NCBI GenBank assembly: GCA_964459385.1
Contig: CAYWLG010000006.1
Location: forward strand, 124,001-188,000
Reading direction: 5' to 3'
Source: UBA6107 sp964459385
Lineage (GTDB): Bacteria; Chloroflexota; Anaerolineae; Anaerolineales; Anaerolineaceae
Length of the DNA stretch: 64,000 nucleotides
Shown here: piece after piece, positions 46,153 through 54,914 of the stretch
How the letters are laid out: the number at the start of each line of letters is the position of its first letter
Position numbering within the stretch: the first letter of the stretch is position 1
Made by a program: the position numbers and the translations under genes
Notes under the pieces: generated by a model
Told to the model about the DNA's origin: nothing
The model's database searches: none
What the model saw: only the letters and a program-made list of their open reading frames with translations

Positions 46153-47339
46153 AATATCCATCATTGATTCTCAAACCCGGGCGGGAGCGGTCTGTTTTGC
46201 AGCATCACCCCTGGGTCTATGCTTCTGCCGTGGATGCGCTGGGCGGCAAACCCGAAGCCGGGCAAACCGTGTTTCTGCGCAACGCTTCAGGCGACGCGCT
46301 GGCGCTGGCAGCATACAGCCCCGCTTCACAGATTCGTGCCCGCATCTGGAGCTGGGATGTGGAAGCGACGATTGACCGTGATTTTTTGGCAGTGCGTTTG
46401 CAGCGGGCCATTGACCTGCGCAGGCAGATGATCCCGGCCGGGGCGACCACCGCTCTGCGTCTGGTGCACGGTGAATCGGATGGCCTGCCCGGGTTGATCG
46501 TGGATCGCTACAACGACACCCTGGTGCTGCAGGTGCTCAGCGCCGGCATGGAAGTGCTCAAACCTCAACTGGTGCCGCTTTTGCAGGAATTGACCGACTG
46601 CACCCGCGTGCTGGAACGTTCCGACGTGGATGTGCGCGAGTTGGAAGGGCTGACGCCCGTCAAAGGCTGGCTGACAGGGGAACCCCAAAGAGAGCCTCTT
46701 GTTATTGAAGAAAACGGGCTGAAGTTTCGGGTTGATTTGGAAGCTGGCCAAAAGACCGGCTTTTTTGTGGATCAGCGCGACAATCGTCAGTTGCTGCGCC
46801 AGATGGCGGCGGGAAAATCGGTTTTGAATTGTTTTTGTTACACGGGGGCCTTTTCGGTCTATGCTTTCGCCGGGGGCGCCAGTTCGGTGCTCTCAATGGA
46901 TACCTCCGAACCAGCCATGCAGGAAGTGGAGAAGAACTTGGCCCTCAACGGCTTTGCTGAGGGTGATTCTGAACTGATGACCGCCGACGTGTTCACCGCT
47001 TTGCGCAAGTTCCGCGATGCGCGGCGCAGCTTTGACCTCATTATCCTCGACCCGCCCAAATTTGCCCCCACTGCCGCCCAGGCTGAAAAAGCGGCCCGCG
47101 GCTATAAAGATATTAATTTGTTGGCCTTCAAACTGCTCAACCCTGGGGGAACGCTCTTTACCTTTTCCTGTTCAGGCGGCGTCTCGCGCGAGCTCTTTCA
47201 AAAGATCGTGGCGGGCGCAGCCTATGATGCCGGTGTAGAGGCACGCATTGTGGCACAGCTTTCACAGGCGGCCGATCACCCCATTGCCCTGAACTTCCCC
47301 GAAGGGCAGTACCTCAAAGGGCTGGTGTGCGTCATCTGA
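46149..47339 (+). CDS. rlmI: 23S rRNA (cytosine) methyltransferase, RlmI type
   Basis: 396 aa from the ATG at 46149 in an ATGA overlap with ligA. An N-terminal PUA-like domain (about 1-75) is followed by the RlmI core domain and a Rossmann methyltransferase domain with NCFCYTGAFSVYAF, SMDTSEPAM and the catalytic-region motif ILDPPKFAP. The length equals that of E. coli RlmI, which makes m5C1962 in 23S rRNA. The exact target here is inferred from the family. Confidence 0.88.
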   Translation: MKYPSLILKPGRERSVLQHHPWVYASAVDALGGKPEAGQTVFLRNASGDALALAAYSPASQIRARIWSWDVEATIDRDFLAVRLQRAIDLRRQMIPAGATTALRLVHGESDGLPGLIVDRYNDTLVLQVLSAGMEVLKPQLVPLLQELTDCTRVLERSDVDVRELEGLTPVKGWLTGEPQREPLVIEENGLKFRVDLEAGQKTGFFVDQRDNRQLLRQMAAGKSVLNCFCYTGAFSVYAFAGGASSVLSMDTSEPAMQEVEKNLALNGFAEGDSELMTADVFTALRKFRDARRSFDLIILDPPKFAPTAAQAEKAARGYKDINLLAFKLLNPGGTLFTFSCSGGVSRELFQKIVAGAAYDAGVEARIVAQLSQAADHPIALNFPEGQYLKGLVCVI

Positions 47340-47346
47340 TTAAATG

Positions 47347-47378
47347 ATGAAAGGGCAATTCAACGATTGCCCTTTCAT
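47347..47378. terminator. Bidirectional terminator between rlmI and tmRNA
   Basis: A perfect 13-bp stem ATGAAAGGGCAAT/ATTGCCCTTTCAT with a 6-nt loop, a T-rich run on the plus side and an A-rich one on the other. It serves the convergent rlmI and tmRNA genes. Confidence 0.85.
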
Positions 47379-47388
47379 TTTGTTCAGG

Positions 47389-47780
47389 TGGAGATGGCGG
47401 GAATTGAACCCGCGTCCGAACGATTCAACCCTCGGACCTCTACATGCTTAGACCGTCTGAGCTTTGGCCTGCCTTCACCAGGCGGACAGAATTGAAGGGA
47501 GGCGATCCGCTCAGGCCCGAAAGCCCTCTTTCGCTTCACCCGCGGATTGAGAAGCGGCACTCTTACTTTGTGACGCCCGCTCTGCTACCGGTAAGAGAGC
47601 GGAGCAGGCAGACGTGACACGCTAGGTGTCAGATGAGCTTTCCTTCGACGCTAGGCGGCGAGAGGAAGAGCTGCATAGTTAGTGCGGTTGGCACTTAATT
47701 GGTTGTACTGAGTTTACGAGGTCGGTACCTCTCGGCATGCCATCCGGGATCAGCCTCGCCCGTCGAAGCCTGTCATCCCC
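47389..47780 (-). ncRNA. ssrA: tmRNA
   Basis: About 392 nt on the minus strand. The 5' end GGGGATGACAGGCTTCGACG and the 3' T-arm/acceptor GGGTTCAATTCCCGCCATCT are the hallmarks of tmRNA, and GGGGATG pairs with CATCTCC. The reading frame for the proteolysis tag reads ANRTNYAALPLAA and ends at TAG. CCA is not encoded. It rescues stalled ribosomes with SmpB, which is not in the window. A -10 TATAAT lies at 47792-47797 with TTGTTT 18 bp upstream. Confidence 0.97.
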
Positions 47781-47791
47781 GTGGGAATCCA

Positions 47792-47821
47792 ATTATAACG
47801 CGAAATGGCGTAGACAAACAA
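47792..47821 (-). promoter_or_regulatory. tmRNA promoter
   Basis: On the minus strand TTGTTT (47816-47821), an 18-bp spacer and TATAAT (47792-47797), 11 bp before the tmRNA 5' end. Confidence 0.65.
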
Positions 47822-47919
47822 AAACTTCCGTATATGTGATTCTCTTGGTCTTCTTCTCCATAAAAAACTGCGGACAAAAAAAGGAAATTGATTGTCTTTA
47901 ACTAGATTGAATGAACTTT

Positions 47920-48129
47920 TTAGTCTACGGCGATCATCACGTTAGACGCTTTAACCACCGCATAGACTTCTTTTCCAACTTTTATGCCGAGGTTTTCAAC
48001 GGATTCCTTGGTGATCACTGACACAATAATTTCGCCGCCGCCAGTTTCAACGATGACCTCACTATTCACGGCGCCTGGAATGACTTCTTTAACCGTCCCT
48101 TTTAAGACGTTTCTTGCGCTGATTTTCAT
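47920..48129 (-). CDS. Molbindin (TOBE/Mop domain protein)
   Basis: 69 aa from the ATG at 48129 with GGAG upstream. An in-frame start at 48156 is less likely. It is a single TOBE domain of the Mop type (MKISARNVLKGTVKEVIPG, VSVITKESVENLGIKVG). Such proteins form oligomers that store molybdate or tungstate in the cytoplasm. No molybdate transporter is adjacent. Between it and the tmRNA, 47781-47919 has only the tmRNA promoter and AT-rich sequence. Confidence 0.92.
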   Translation of the reverse strand: MKISARNVLKGTVKEVIPGAVNSEVIVETGGGEIIVSVITKESVENLGIKVGKEVYAVVKASNVMIAVD

Positions 48130-48211
48130 ATTTTTTTCTCCAATCCAAAAAACCACTCAATAATTTAATACATATTATACGAGAATCTTGTCCGCCAGTT
48201 AAATTTGTAAC

Positions 48212-48234
48212 AAAAAATCCCCGTCAAGGGGATT
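48212..48234 (-). terminator. Terminator after tRNA-Val
   Basis: AATCCCC/GGGGATT stem on the minus strand followed by a T-tract. Confidence 0.8.
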
Positions 48235-48238
48235 CTTA

Positions 48239-48315
48239 TGGTGGGCGGGACAGGACTCGAACCTGCGACCTCCTCTGTGTAAGAGAGGCGCTCTAACCAA
48301 CTGAGCTACCTGCCC
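48239..48315 (-). tRNA. tRNA-Val (anticodon TAC), CCA encoded
   Basis: A cloverleaf with acceptor GGGCAGG against CCCGCCC (one A-C mismatch), anticodon stem CCTCT/AGAGG with loop CTTACAC (anticodon TAC) and T-arm GCAGGTTCGAGTCCTGT. The 3' CCA is encoded, unlike in the other tRNAs here. Confidence 0.93.
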
Positions 48316-48333
48316 AAAAGTGCGACGAAGCAG

Positions 48334-48362
48334 AGTATAAACGATTTTCAGATGTGTGTAAA
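48334..48362 (-). promoter_or_regulatory. tRNA-Val promoter
   Basis: On the minus strand TTTACA (48357-48362), a 17-bp spacer and TATACT (48334-48339), 18 bp before the tRNA. Confidence 0.65.
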
Positions 48363-48386
48363 TACTGTTACGGTAAAGCCGCTGCT

Positions 48387-49082
48387 TTAGCCCTTATGTC
48401 GATTTTTTACCGCGGTGATGATGAAGATGAGCGCGATGCCCATCAGAATTCCGCCTGCAACCCAACTGCGCAAGGCGAGCAGCACCACACCGACAGCCGC
48501 GGCAGCGATCCCGATTGCCCAATCAACTTGGTTCACCATCTTATCCGCTTCTGCGATCGTTTTTCCGTTATTTACCAGCGTCCATTTCAGGATTGAGCCG
48601 CCGTCCACGCTGGGCACAGGGGCCATGCTCATGATGAAGAGCAGGGCATGACCTGCAGCTGACCAGGCAGAGAGTTCAGCCGCCAGTGATTTCGTCGGTA
48701 CGAGCGCATAGATTGCCATACTGAGCGAGAACATCAACAGGTTGAAAGCCACGCCTCCCATGGCCCGCATGCGATGGGCTTTGGGAGCAACCTCATTATT
48801 CCAATAAAGTGTGCGCGGCATGCCTGTTTTGGCGGAGATGCGAATTTCGTCCATGGGCGCCCCAGCCAGGCGTGCGCTAAAGATGTGGGCGATCGGGTGC
48901 CCGATTTCCGCGACCAGGAGCAGGAGCACCGTCACGAAACCGATCAGAATCCCTGTCCAGAGTCCACGACCCGGGTGCCAACGGATGCCCAACCAGGTGA
49001 TCACTGCCCATAACGGGAGAATAAAAACGAGGAAGCTTGGGCTTATTTTGACCGGCGTGCGAAAAATTTTTAATGAAATCAT
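48387..49082 (-). CDS. Site-2-protease-like membrane protein with an incomplete zinc motif
   Basis: 231 aa with about five membrane segments. The expected HExGH is present as AEIGH (58-62): the first His is replaced by Ala. The downstream SVDGG (158-162) matches the NxxPxxxDGG motif of site-2 proteases, including the Asp ligand. Site-2 proteases cleave membrane-embedded regulators. Loss of a zinc ligand suggests this one is inactive or uses H66 (HPIAH). Its family membership is by pattern only, so confidence is moderate. Confidence 0.65.
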   Translation of the reverse strand: MISLKIFRTPVKISPSFLVFILPLWAVITWLGIRWHPGRGLWTGILIGFVTVLLLLVAEIGHPIAHIFSARLAGAPMDEIRISAKTGMPRTLYWNNEVAPKAHRMRAMGGVAFNLLMFSLSMAIYALVPTKSLAAELSAWSAAGHALLFIMSMAPVPSVDGGSILKWTLVNNGKTIAEADKMVNQVDWAIGIAAAAVGVVLLALRSWVAGGILMGIALIFIITAVKNRHKG

Positions 49083-49282
49083 CAGATAGGTTCCTTTTTT
49101 TTTGCGAATTTTGCCCAGTTGAAAAATTGAACCAAAAAGCCGGGCAAGGCTCGGTTTGAAAAATCCAGTAGGTGCTCATCGTGTTGCGCAAGGGGGTGAA
49201 CAGAACTTTATTTTGTATTACACAAAACATTTTAGCACGATGTCCCCGGACAGAGCTACAATTGCATGAAAGGAACAAAATT

Positions 49283-50254
49283 ATGAGAACACAAAAAAAC
49301 TGGGTCATGGTACTGATAGTGGCCTTTTTGCTGGATGCCTGTGCAAGCCAAACGACCCCGGCTGCTACACAGGCCACCATTGAGGTTCCAACTGTAACGA
49401 GCACGGTTATACAGCCTGAATCGACATCCACTGAAACGCCTGCCACAGAGAAGCAGTGGCTGGTCTTTAGTTCCAATCGCGACGGTGATTATGATGACCT
49501 TTACCTGATGGCATTGGATGGCAGCGGTTTGCAGCGTCTTACGCGCGGTGATTCGAATTATTTCGCCGGCCCCTGGTCTCCCGATGGTCAGAAGCTGCTC
49601 TTCACCGGTTTTGGCCCCCTCTACAGCTTTGTAGGGGTGATGAATGCCGACGGCAGCGGCATCAAGGACCTGTCGCAGCAGAATGAATCTGATGAAGCTT
49701 TCCCGGCCTGGTCACCGGATGGCAGCCTGATCGCTTTCACTTCGCGTCGTGATGGCAATAATGAAATTTACGTGATGAACGCAGATGGCACCGCTCCGAT
49801 GCGGCTGACCAATGCTCCAGGCGATGACTTTGCCCCGGCCTGGTCGCCAGACGGAAACTGGATTGTCTTTGCTTCTGATCGCGACCGCAGCAGTGGGTTG
49901 TACAGCCTCTATGTCATGGAAAAGGACGGCAGCAACGTGCGTCGGCTCACCTATGACAGCGGCAGCGATTACGCACCGGCCTGGTCGCCGGATGGCACAC
50001 AGATCGCCTTCCGTTCCGATCAGAACGGCGAGAGCGATATTTACCTGGTGAATGTGAACGATGGGGCCACGCATGCCCTCACCAACGGCAGCGGCGCGAA
50101 CTGGAATCCTAAATGGACGAAGGATGGCAGCCAGATCGTCTTTCAGACCAACCGCGAGGGCAACTGGGAGATCTATTCGATGAACGCGGATGGAAGCGAT
50201 CCGCAGAACCTGACCAACAATCCTGCCGATGATCAGTACCCGAATTTGAAGTAA
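49283..50254 (+). CDS. TolB-like PD40 beta-propeller lipoprotein
   Basis: 323 aa from the ATG at 49283, which has AAAGGA upstream. Longer in-frame starts would put the signal peptide inside the protein. The lipobox is LLDAC (the Cys at about residue 20), so it is an exported lipoprotein. A Thr-rich linker is followed by six PD40/WD40-like repeats (SPDGQ, NADGS, APAWSPDG) forming a propeller. It probably binds a ligand or protein outside the membrane. No tol or pal gene is nearby. Confidence 0.87.
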   Translation: MRTQKNWVMVLIVAFLLDACASQTTPAATQATIEVPTVTSTVIQPESTSTETPATEKQWLVFSSNRDGDYDDLYLMALDGSGLQRLTRGDSNYFAGPWSPDGQKLLFTGFGPLYSFVGVMNADGSGIKDLSQQNESDEAFPAWSPDGSLIAFTSRRDGNNEIYVMNADGTAPMRLTNAPGDDFAPAWSPDGNWIVFASDRDRSSGLYSLYVMEKDGSNVRRLTYDSGSDYAPAWSPDGTQIAFRSDQNGESDIYLVNVNDGATHALTNGSGANWNPKWTKDGSQIVFQTNREGNWEIYSMNADGSDPQNLTNNPADDQYPNLK

Positions 50255-50278
50255 GCTTTTCTACATGTCTACAAAGTG

Positions 50279-50301
50279 CCTGCATTTATGCAGGTTCTTT
50301 T
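50279..50301 (+). terminator. Terminator after the PD40 lipoprotein
   Basis: CCTGCAT/ATGCAGG stem with a two-base loop, followed by TTCTTTT. Confidence 0.8.
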
Positions 50302-50375
50302 ATCATTCACTAATATTTCTCAAATAATTGACCGGTATAATCATTTCAAATGGTTTCCAAATAAAGGAGCTTGAA

Positions 50376-51083
50376 ATGTATTTCGGTGGTTATGGACTTT
50401 ACATTTTGTTCAGTTTGCCTGCGCTGTTGTTGGGCTTCTGGGCTCAAGCAAAGGTCAAATCTGCTTTTAACAAATATTCCAAGGTGCGCAGTGTGACCGG
50501 CTTAACCGGGGCTGAAGTGGCGCGCCGCATGCTGGATTCAAACGGGTTGAATAACGTGCGTATCGAAGAGACGGCCGGCACACTGACCGATCATTACGAT
50601 CCCTCCAAAAAGGTGCTGCGATTGAGCCCTTCGGTTTATCGCACCAACTCGATTGCGGCAGCCAGTGTGGCGGCGCACGAATCGGGGCACGCTCTGCAGG
50701 ACGCCGCCGAATATGGGCCGCTGAAGATTCGCTCGGCAATGGTACCCACCGTGCAGATCGGTAGTTGGCTGGGACCGATCGTCTTCATGGTCGGGTTGTT
50801 CATGGCCTCTACCACCGGCACCACGGTAGCTTGGGTGGGCCTGGGGCTGTTTGCGGCTACGGCTGCCTTTGCCCTGGTGACCTTGCCGGTAGAACTGGAT
50901 GCCAGCAGTCGAGCCAAAGCCTGGCTGGCCGGTTCGGGCATCGTTTACGCCAGTGAAATGGATGGGGTGAATAAAACGCTGGATGCAGCCGCCATGACCT
51001 ACGTGGCCGCGGCCGTGCAGTCCGTTTCAACGATTCTTTACTATTTATTCTTACTAAGTGGGCGTTCTTCACGCCGAAGCTGA
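50376..51083 (+). CDS. Membrane zinc metallopeptidase (YugP type)
   Basis: 235 aa from the ATG at 50376 with AAAGGAG upstream. The first helix (about 5-22) is followed by a domain with HESGH in AAHESGHALQDA, and two or three more membrane segments (about 130-175 and 200-230). It matches the Pfam zinc metallopeptidase_2 (YugP) family, membrane-bound peptidases of unknown substrate. It is followed by a terminator shared with the convergent mreB-like gene. Confidence 0.9.
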   Translation: MYFGGYGLYILFSLPALLLGFWAQAKVKSAFNKYSKVRSVTGLTGAEVARRMLDSNGLNNVRIEETAGTLTDHYDPSKKVLRLSPSVYRTNSIAAASVAAHESGHALQDAAEYGPLKIRSAMVPTVQIGSWLGPIVFMVGLFMASTTGTTVAWVGLGLFAATAAFALVTLPVELDASSRAKAWLAGSGIVYASEMDGVNKTLDAAAMTYVAAAVQSVSTILYYLFLLSGRSSRRS

Positions 51084-51088
51084 CGAAA

Positions 51089-51120
51089 AAATCTCCCGAC
51101 TCAACTTGATCGGGAGATTT
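51089..51120. terminator. Bidirectional terminator
   Basis: AAATCTCCCGA/TCGGGAGATTT stem with A- and T-rich ends between the convergent metallopeptidase and mreB-like genes. Confidence 0.88.
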
Positions 51121-51123
51121 GCT

Positions 51124-52131
51124 TTATCCTTTTAAGAGGCTGCGCTGCAGCGCGTCTTTCAGTTCCAATCCTTTGACGGCACCTTCGGCCGTGCAGGTGA
51201 GGGGGTTATCTACGATATAAACCGGGATGCCCAGCGAGCGGGTCAGGTACTTGTCGATGCCGCGCAGCAGGGCGCCGCCGCCGCAAAGGGCTGCCCCACG
51301 GTCGATGATATCCGAGATCAATTCAGGCGGGGTCTTCTCGAGCACTTTCTTGGTCAAGCGGGTGACCTCTGTGAGGCTGTCTTGCAGGGCTTCCACGATG
51401 TCATCCGTGGTCAGCACCACCGGGCGGGGCAGGCTGGTCACCTGATCTTGTCCCTGTACTTCGAGGGAGAACTGTTCATCCTGGGGGATGGCAGCGCCGA
51501 TGCGAATTTTGAGCAACTCAGCCGTCGGCTGGCCAATGACCAACCCAAAGCGTTTGCGCACATAGGCGATGATGGCTTCATCCAACGCCAAACCACCGCT
51601 GCGGCTGGCATCGGCTGAAACGATGCCGTTCAGGCTGATCACACCTACCTGATTGACGCCGCCGCCCAGTGAAATGACCATATTGCCCGAAGGGGTAGAA
51701 ATAGGCAGTTCCACGCCCATGGCCGCGGCCAAAGGCTGTGGGATGAGATAAACCTCGCGGCTGCCGGCACCGATGCCGGCTTCGTGCACAGCGCGCCCTT
51801 CCACGCTGGTGGCACCGAAAGGCACGGTAATCATCATGCGCGGTCTAAAAAGACGGGCAGGACCGGTGATCTTGCGGGTGAGATAAGAGAGCAGGGTTTC
51901 GGTCACCTCGTATTCGGCGATCACACCATGCTGCATGGGATGCACGATCTCGATGGTATCGGGAACGCGCCCTTCCATCTCTTTGGCGGCCTGGCCCCAT
52001 TCCACCATTTTATATTCATCAACGATCACGGCCACCACCGTCGGTTCCTGCAGCAGAATCTGATTTCCTTCTGCAATGACGGTATTGGTGGTGCCCAGAT
52101 CGATTCCTAGATCTCTGGATAAACCAGCCAT
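51124..52131 (-). CDS. MreB paralogue with substituted ATPase residues
   Basis: 335 aa, MreB-like along its length (DLGTTNTVIA, GAGSREVYLI, ALCGGGALLRGI). Two acidic residues used in other MreB proteins for ATP hydrolysis are changed. The EEP motif, present in the other MreB as LIEEPRAAA, is LIPQPLAAA (Q132). The Asp of VVDIGGGTTE is VISLGGGVNQ (S154). E. coli MreB mutants at the corresponding positions (E143, D165) fail to hydrolyse ATP. The gene follows atpC by 12 bp in the F1-ATPase operon. It may cap or modulate the primary MreB filament, or be a non-polymerising actin-like protein with another job. Confidence 0.87.
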   Translation of the reverse strand: MAGLSRDLGIDLGTTNTVIAEGNQILLQEPTVVAVIVDEYKMVEWGQAAKEMEGRVPDTIEIVHPMQHGVIAEYEVTETLLSYLTRKITGPARLFRPRMMITVPFGATSVEGRAVHEAGIGAGSREVYLIPQPLAAAMGVELPISTPSGNMVISLGGGVNQVGVISLNGIVSADASRSGGLALDEAIIAYVRKRFGLVIGQPTAELLKIRIGAAIPQDEQFSLEVQGQDQVTSLPRPVVLTTDDIVEALQDSLTEVTRLTKKVLEKTPPELISDIIDRGAALCGGGALLRGIDKYLTRSLGIPVYIVDNPLTCTAEGAVKGLELKDALQRSLLKG

Positions 52132-52143
52132 GTTACTCCTGAC

Positions 52144-52581
52144 TCAATCTACTAATTTGCTGGATCGGGCGTCTTTACGATAGCGTTTGGCGGCTTCGAG
52201 GCGCAGATTGGAGCGCTTCAAGGCGGCCTGTACGGTTAAATAACGATCTTCATCCACTGGAACGCTTTGTTTCAGGCTTTCTTCGGCACGTTTGCGTGCT
52301 TGTACGGCGCGGTCGATATCGATCTCTTCTACGTTTTCAGCAGCATCGGCCAAAATGGTCACCTGGTCGGGCTGAACTTCGGCGATGCCACCGGCCACGG
52401 TGAAGTGTTGGTCACCGGCCTTGGTGCGCACCGTGATAACGCCAAAATCGAGCACGGTTAATACAGGGGCATGATGCGGCAAAATGCCCATCTGTCCGTC
52501 AGAACCGGGCAGAACGACCATATCTACATCGCCCGAATAGACGACCTTGCTCTGTGAGACAATTTCACATTTGATCGGCAT
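52144..52581 (-). CDS. atpC: F1 ATP synthase epsilon subunit
   Basis: 145 aa. The N-terminal beta sandwich (VVLPGSDGQMGILPHHAPVLT) and C-terminal helices (about 95-140) match the epsilon subunit. It links gamma to the c-ring and can inhibit ATP hydrolysis. It lies 7 bp after atpD and 12 bp before the mreB-like gene. Confidence 0.95.
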   Translation of the reverse strand: MPIKCEIVSQSKVVYSGDVDMVVLPGSDGQMGILPHHAPVLTVLDFGVITVRTKAGDQHFTVAGGIAEVQPDQVTILADAAENVEEIDIDRAVQARKRAEESLKQSVPVDEDRYLTVQAALKRSNLRLEAAKRYRKDARSSKLVD

Positions 52582-52588
52582 AATCCGC

Positions 52589-53986
52589 CTACTGGTTCAG
52601 CTTCTTGGCTTTTTCGATGGCGTCTTCGATGGAGCCCACCATCACGAAAGCCAGCTCGGGCAGGTCATCGTGTTTGCCGTCGAGAATTTCGCGGAAGCTG
52701 CGGATGGTATCTTTCAAAGGCACATACTTGCCGGGCGTGCCGGTGAACTGTTCGGCCACGAACATGGGCTGCGAGAAGAAACGCTCGATCTTGCGTGCGC
52801 GCGAGACGATGACCTTGTCTTCTTCGCCCAACTCGTCCACGCCCAAAATGGCGATGATGTCTTGCAGATCTTTATAACGCTGCAGCAGGCGCTGCACCTC
52901 ACGAGCCGTGTTGTAATGTTCTTCACCCACGATCACCGGGTCGAGAATACGCGAGGTGGAAGCGAGCGGATCCACGGCCGGATAAATGCCCTTTTCTGAG
53001 ATGGCACGTTCCAGAGCGATGGTGGCATCAAGGTGGGTGAATGTGGCCACAGGGGCCGGGTCAGAATAGTCATCGGCAGGCACATAAACAGCCTGCATGG
53101 AAGTGATGGAACCCTGACGGGTGGAGGTGATGCGCTCCTGTAATTCGCCCATTTCGGTGGCCAGTGTGGGTTGGTACCCCACTGCCGAAGGCAGACGTCC
53201 GAGCAAGGCTGATACTTCTGAGCCAGACATGGTGAAGCGGAAGATGTTGTCGATGAAGAGCAGCACGTCCATGCCCTGATCGCGGAAGTATTCCGACATG
53301 GCCAAAGCAGTGAGTGCCACGCGCAGGCGTACGCCAGAGGTCTCGTTCATCTGACCGAAGACCATGACGGTGTCTTTCATAACGCCCGATTCGATCATTT
53401 CGCGGTAAAGCTGGGTACCCTCACGGGTGCGCTCGCCCACGCCGGCAAAAACGGATTTGCCCTTGTGCACGGTGGCGATGGAGCGGATGAGCTCCTGAAT
53501 GATAACGGTCTTGCCCACACCGGCGCCGCCAAAAATGCCGGTTTTACCGCCTTTGGTGAAGGGGGCGATCAGGTCAATGACCTTCAGACCGGTCTCGAAC
53601 ACTTCTACGCGGGTCGATTGTTCATCAAGGGCAGGGGCACTGCGGTGAATGGGGTAACGCTGTGAGGCATTGACCTTGCCTTTATTGTCGATGGTGTTGC
53701 CCAGAGCGTTGAAAACACGCCCCAGGGTTTCTGGCCCGACCGGTACGGTGATGGGGGCAAAGGTGCGTTTGGCTTCCAGGCCGCGGCGGTAACCGTCGGT
53801 GGAATCCATTGCCACGCAACGCACAACATTGTTCTCAAGCTGCTTTTCGACCTCTAAAACCAATTCCTGGCCATTGTCGCCCTGCACAACGAGAGCTTCA
53901 TAGATCTGTGGAATATTGCCTTCTGAGAATTCAATATCCACAACGCTGCTCTGAATTTGTGCAATGGTGCCTGTTTTTTGATCCAT
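52589..53986 (-). CDS. atpD: F1 ATP synthase beta subunit
   Basis: 465 aa from the ATG at 53986 with GGAGG upstream. An upstream in-frame start at 54010 would add eight residues. Walker A is GGAGVGKTVI, and the catalytic Glu (GERTREGTQLY) and Walker B (LLFIDNIFRF) are present. It is the catalytic subunit of the F1 head, 42 bp after atpG. Confidence 0.97.
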   Translation of the reverse strand: MDQKTGTIAQIQSSVVDIEFSEGNIPQIYEALVVQGDNGQELVLEVEKQLENNVVRCVAMDSTDGYRRGLEAKRTFAPITVPVGPETLGRVFNALGNTIDNKGKVNASQRYPIHRSAPALDEQSTRVEVFETGLKVIDLIAPFTKGGKTGIFGGAGVGKTVIIQELIRSIATVHKGKSVFAGVGERTREGTQLYREMIESGVMKDTVMVFGQMNETSGVRLRVALTALAMSEYFRDQGMDVLLFIDNIFRFTMSGSEVSALLGRLPSAVGYQPTLATEMGELQERITSTRQGSITSMQAVYVPADDYSDPAPVATFTHLDATIALERAISEKGIYPAVDPLASTSRILDPVIVGEEHYNTAREVQRLLQRYKDLQDIIAILGVDELGEEDKVIVSRARKIERFFSQPMFVAEQFTGTPGKYVPLKDTIRSFREILDGKHDDLPELAFVMVGSIEDAIEKAKKLNQ

Positions 53987-54028
53987 ACTTCTGCCTCCAG
54001 AAATTGTCAAATAATCAAAAATAGCGAA

Positions 54029-54901
54029 CTATTGGTTGATGGTTCCACCGACAATATCCAGCATTTCGCTGGTGATCTTTTGTTGGCGGATCTTGTTGTA
54101 TTCCAGTTGCAGCAGGTCAACCAGATTGCTGGCGTTATCCGACGCGTTCTTCATGGCCACCATACGGGCAGCGTGCTCGGAGGCCTGTGAAGATAAGATG
54201 GCCTGGTAGATTTGCATGGCGGTAAAGCGCGGAATGATCTCATCGAGCAATTCTTTGGCATCAGGTTCATAACTGAAAACCGAACTGGTAGGGTGAGGGG
54301 CGTTTGCCGCCTGACCATCCTGATCTACTTCCAGCGGCAGCAGCTTGCGAATGATGGGCTGCTGAGAGGACATGGAATCGAACTGCGTATAGGAGAGGAA
54401 TACTTGATCGTACTTTTCGTTGAGAAAATCTTCCACGATCAAATGGCTGATCGGCGAGACATCCAAGAAATTGACCGGGCTCTTAAACTCGGTGAATTCG
54501 GCCACCACTTTGGCGCGGCGGCGCAAAAGCAGATCGCGGCCTTTTTTGCCGACACAGACGAAATCAACTGGCTGATCGAATTGATCGAAATAGAGCAGGG
54601 TGTTGCGCAGGATGTTCACGTTATAAGAGCCTGCCAGGCCCGTATCGCTGGAGATCATAATGACCAGCACATTGTGGATATGCGGGCGCTGCGTGAGCAG
54701 GGGGTGCAAGCTGGCATGCCCTGGTTGTTTAGCCAGGTGCAAGAGCACCTTCCAGGCTTTTTCACTGTAGGGGCGGGAGGCTGCATCGGCTTGAATGGCG
54801 CGGCGCACTTTGCTGGCCGCCACGGTTTCAAGCGCGCCGGTCACCTGTGACAGGTTCTTGACGCTTTTGATGCGCATCCGCATTTCACGTGATGATGGCA
54901 T
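54029..54901 (-). CDS. atpG: F1 ATP synthase gamma subunit
   Basis: 290 aa. The conserved N-terminus (SSREMRMRIKSVKNLSQVTG) and C-terminal helix (MVAMKNASDNASNLVDLLQLEYNK) identify the rotor shaft of F1. It lies 13 bp after atpA and before atpD. Confidence 0.96.
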   Translation of the reverse strand: MPSSREMRMRIKSVKNLSQVTGALETVAASKVRRAIQADAASRPYSEKAWKVLLHLAKQPGHASLHPLLTQRPHIHNVLVIMISSDTGLAGSYNVNILRNTLLYFDQFDQPVDFVCVGKKGRDLLLRRRAKVVAEFTEFKSPVNFLDVSPISHLIVEDFLNEKYDQVFLSYTQFDSMSSQQPIIRKLLPLEVDQDGQAANAPHPTSSVFSYEPDAKELLDEIIPRFTAMQIYQAILSSQASEHAARMVAMKNASDNASNLVDLLQLEYNKIRQQKITSEMLDIVGGTINQ

Positions 54902-54914
54902 TTTGTTCCCTCAG

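Noticed and set aside
54212..54850. 212-residue plus-strand frame opposite atpG
   Set aside because: Shadow of the gamma-subunit gene; no family resemblance.
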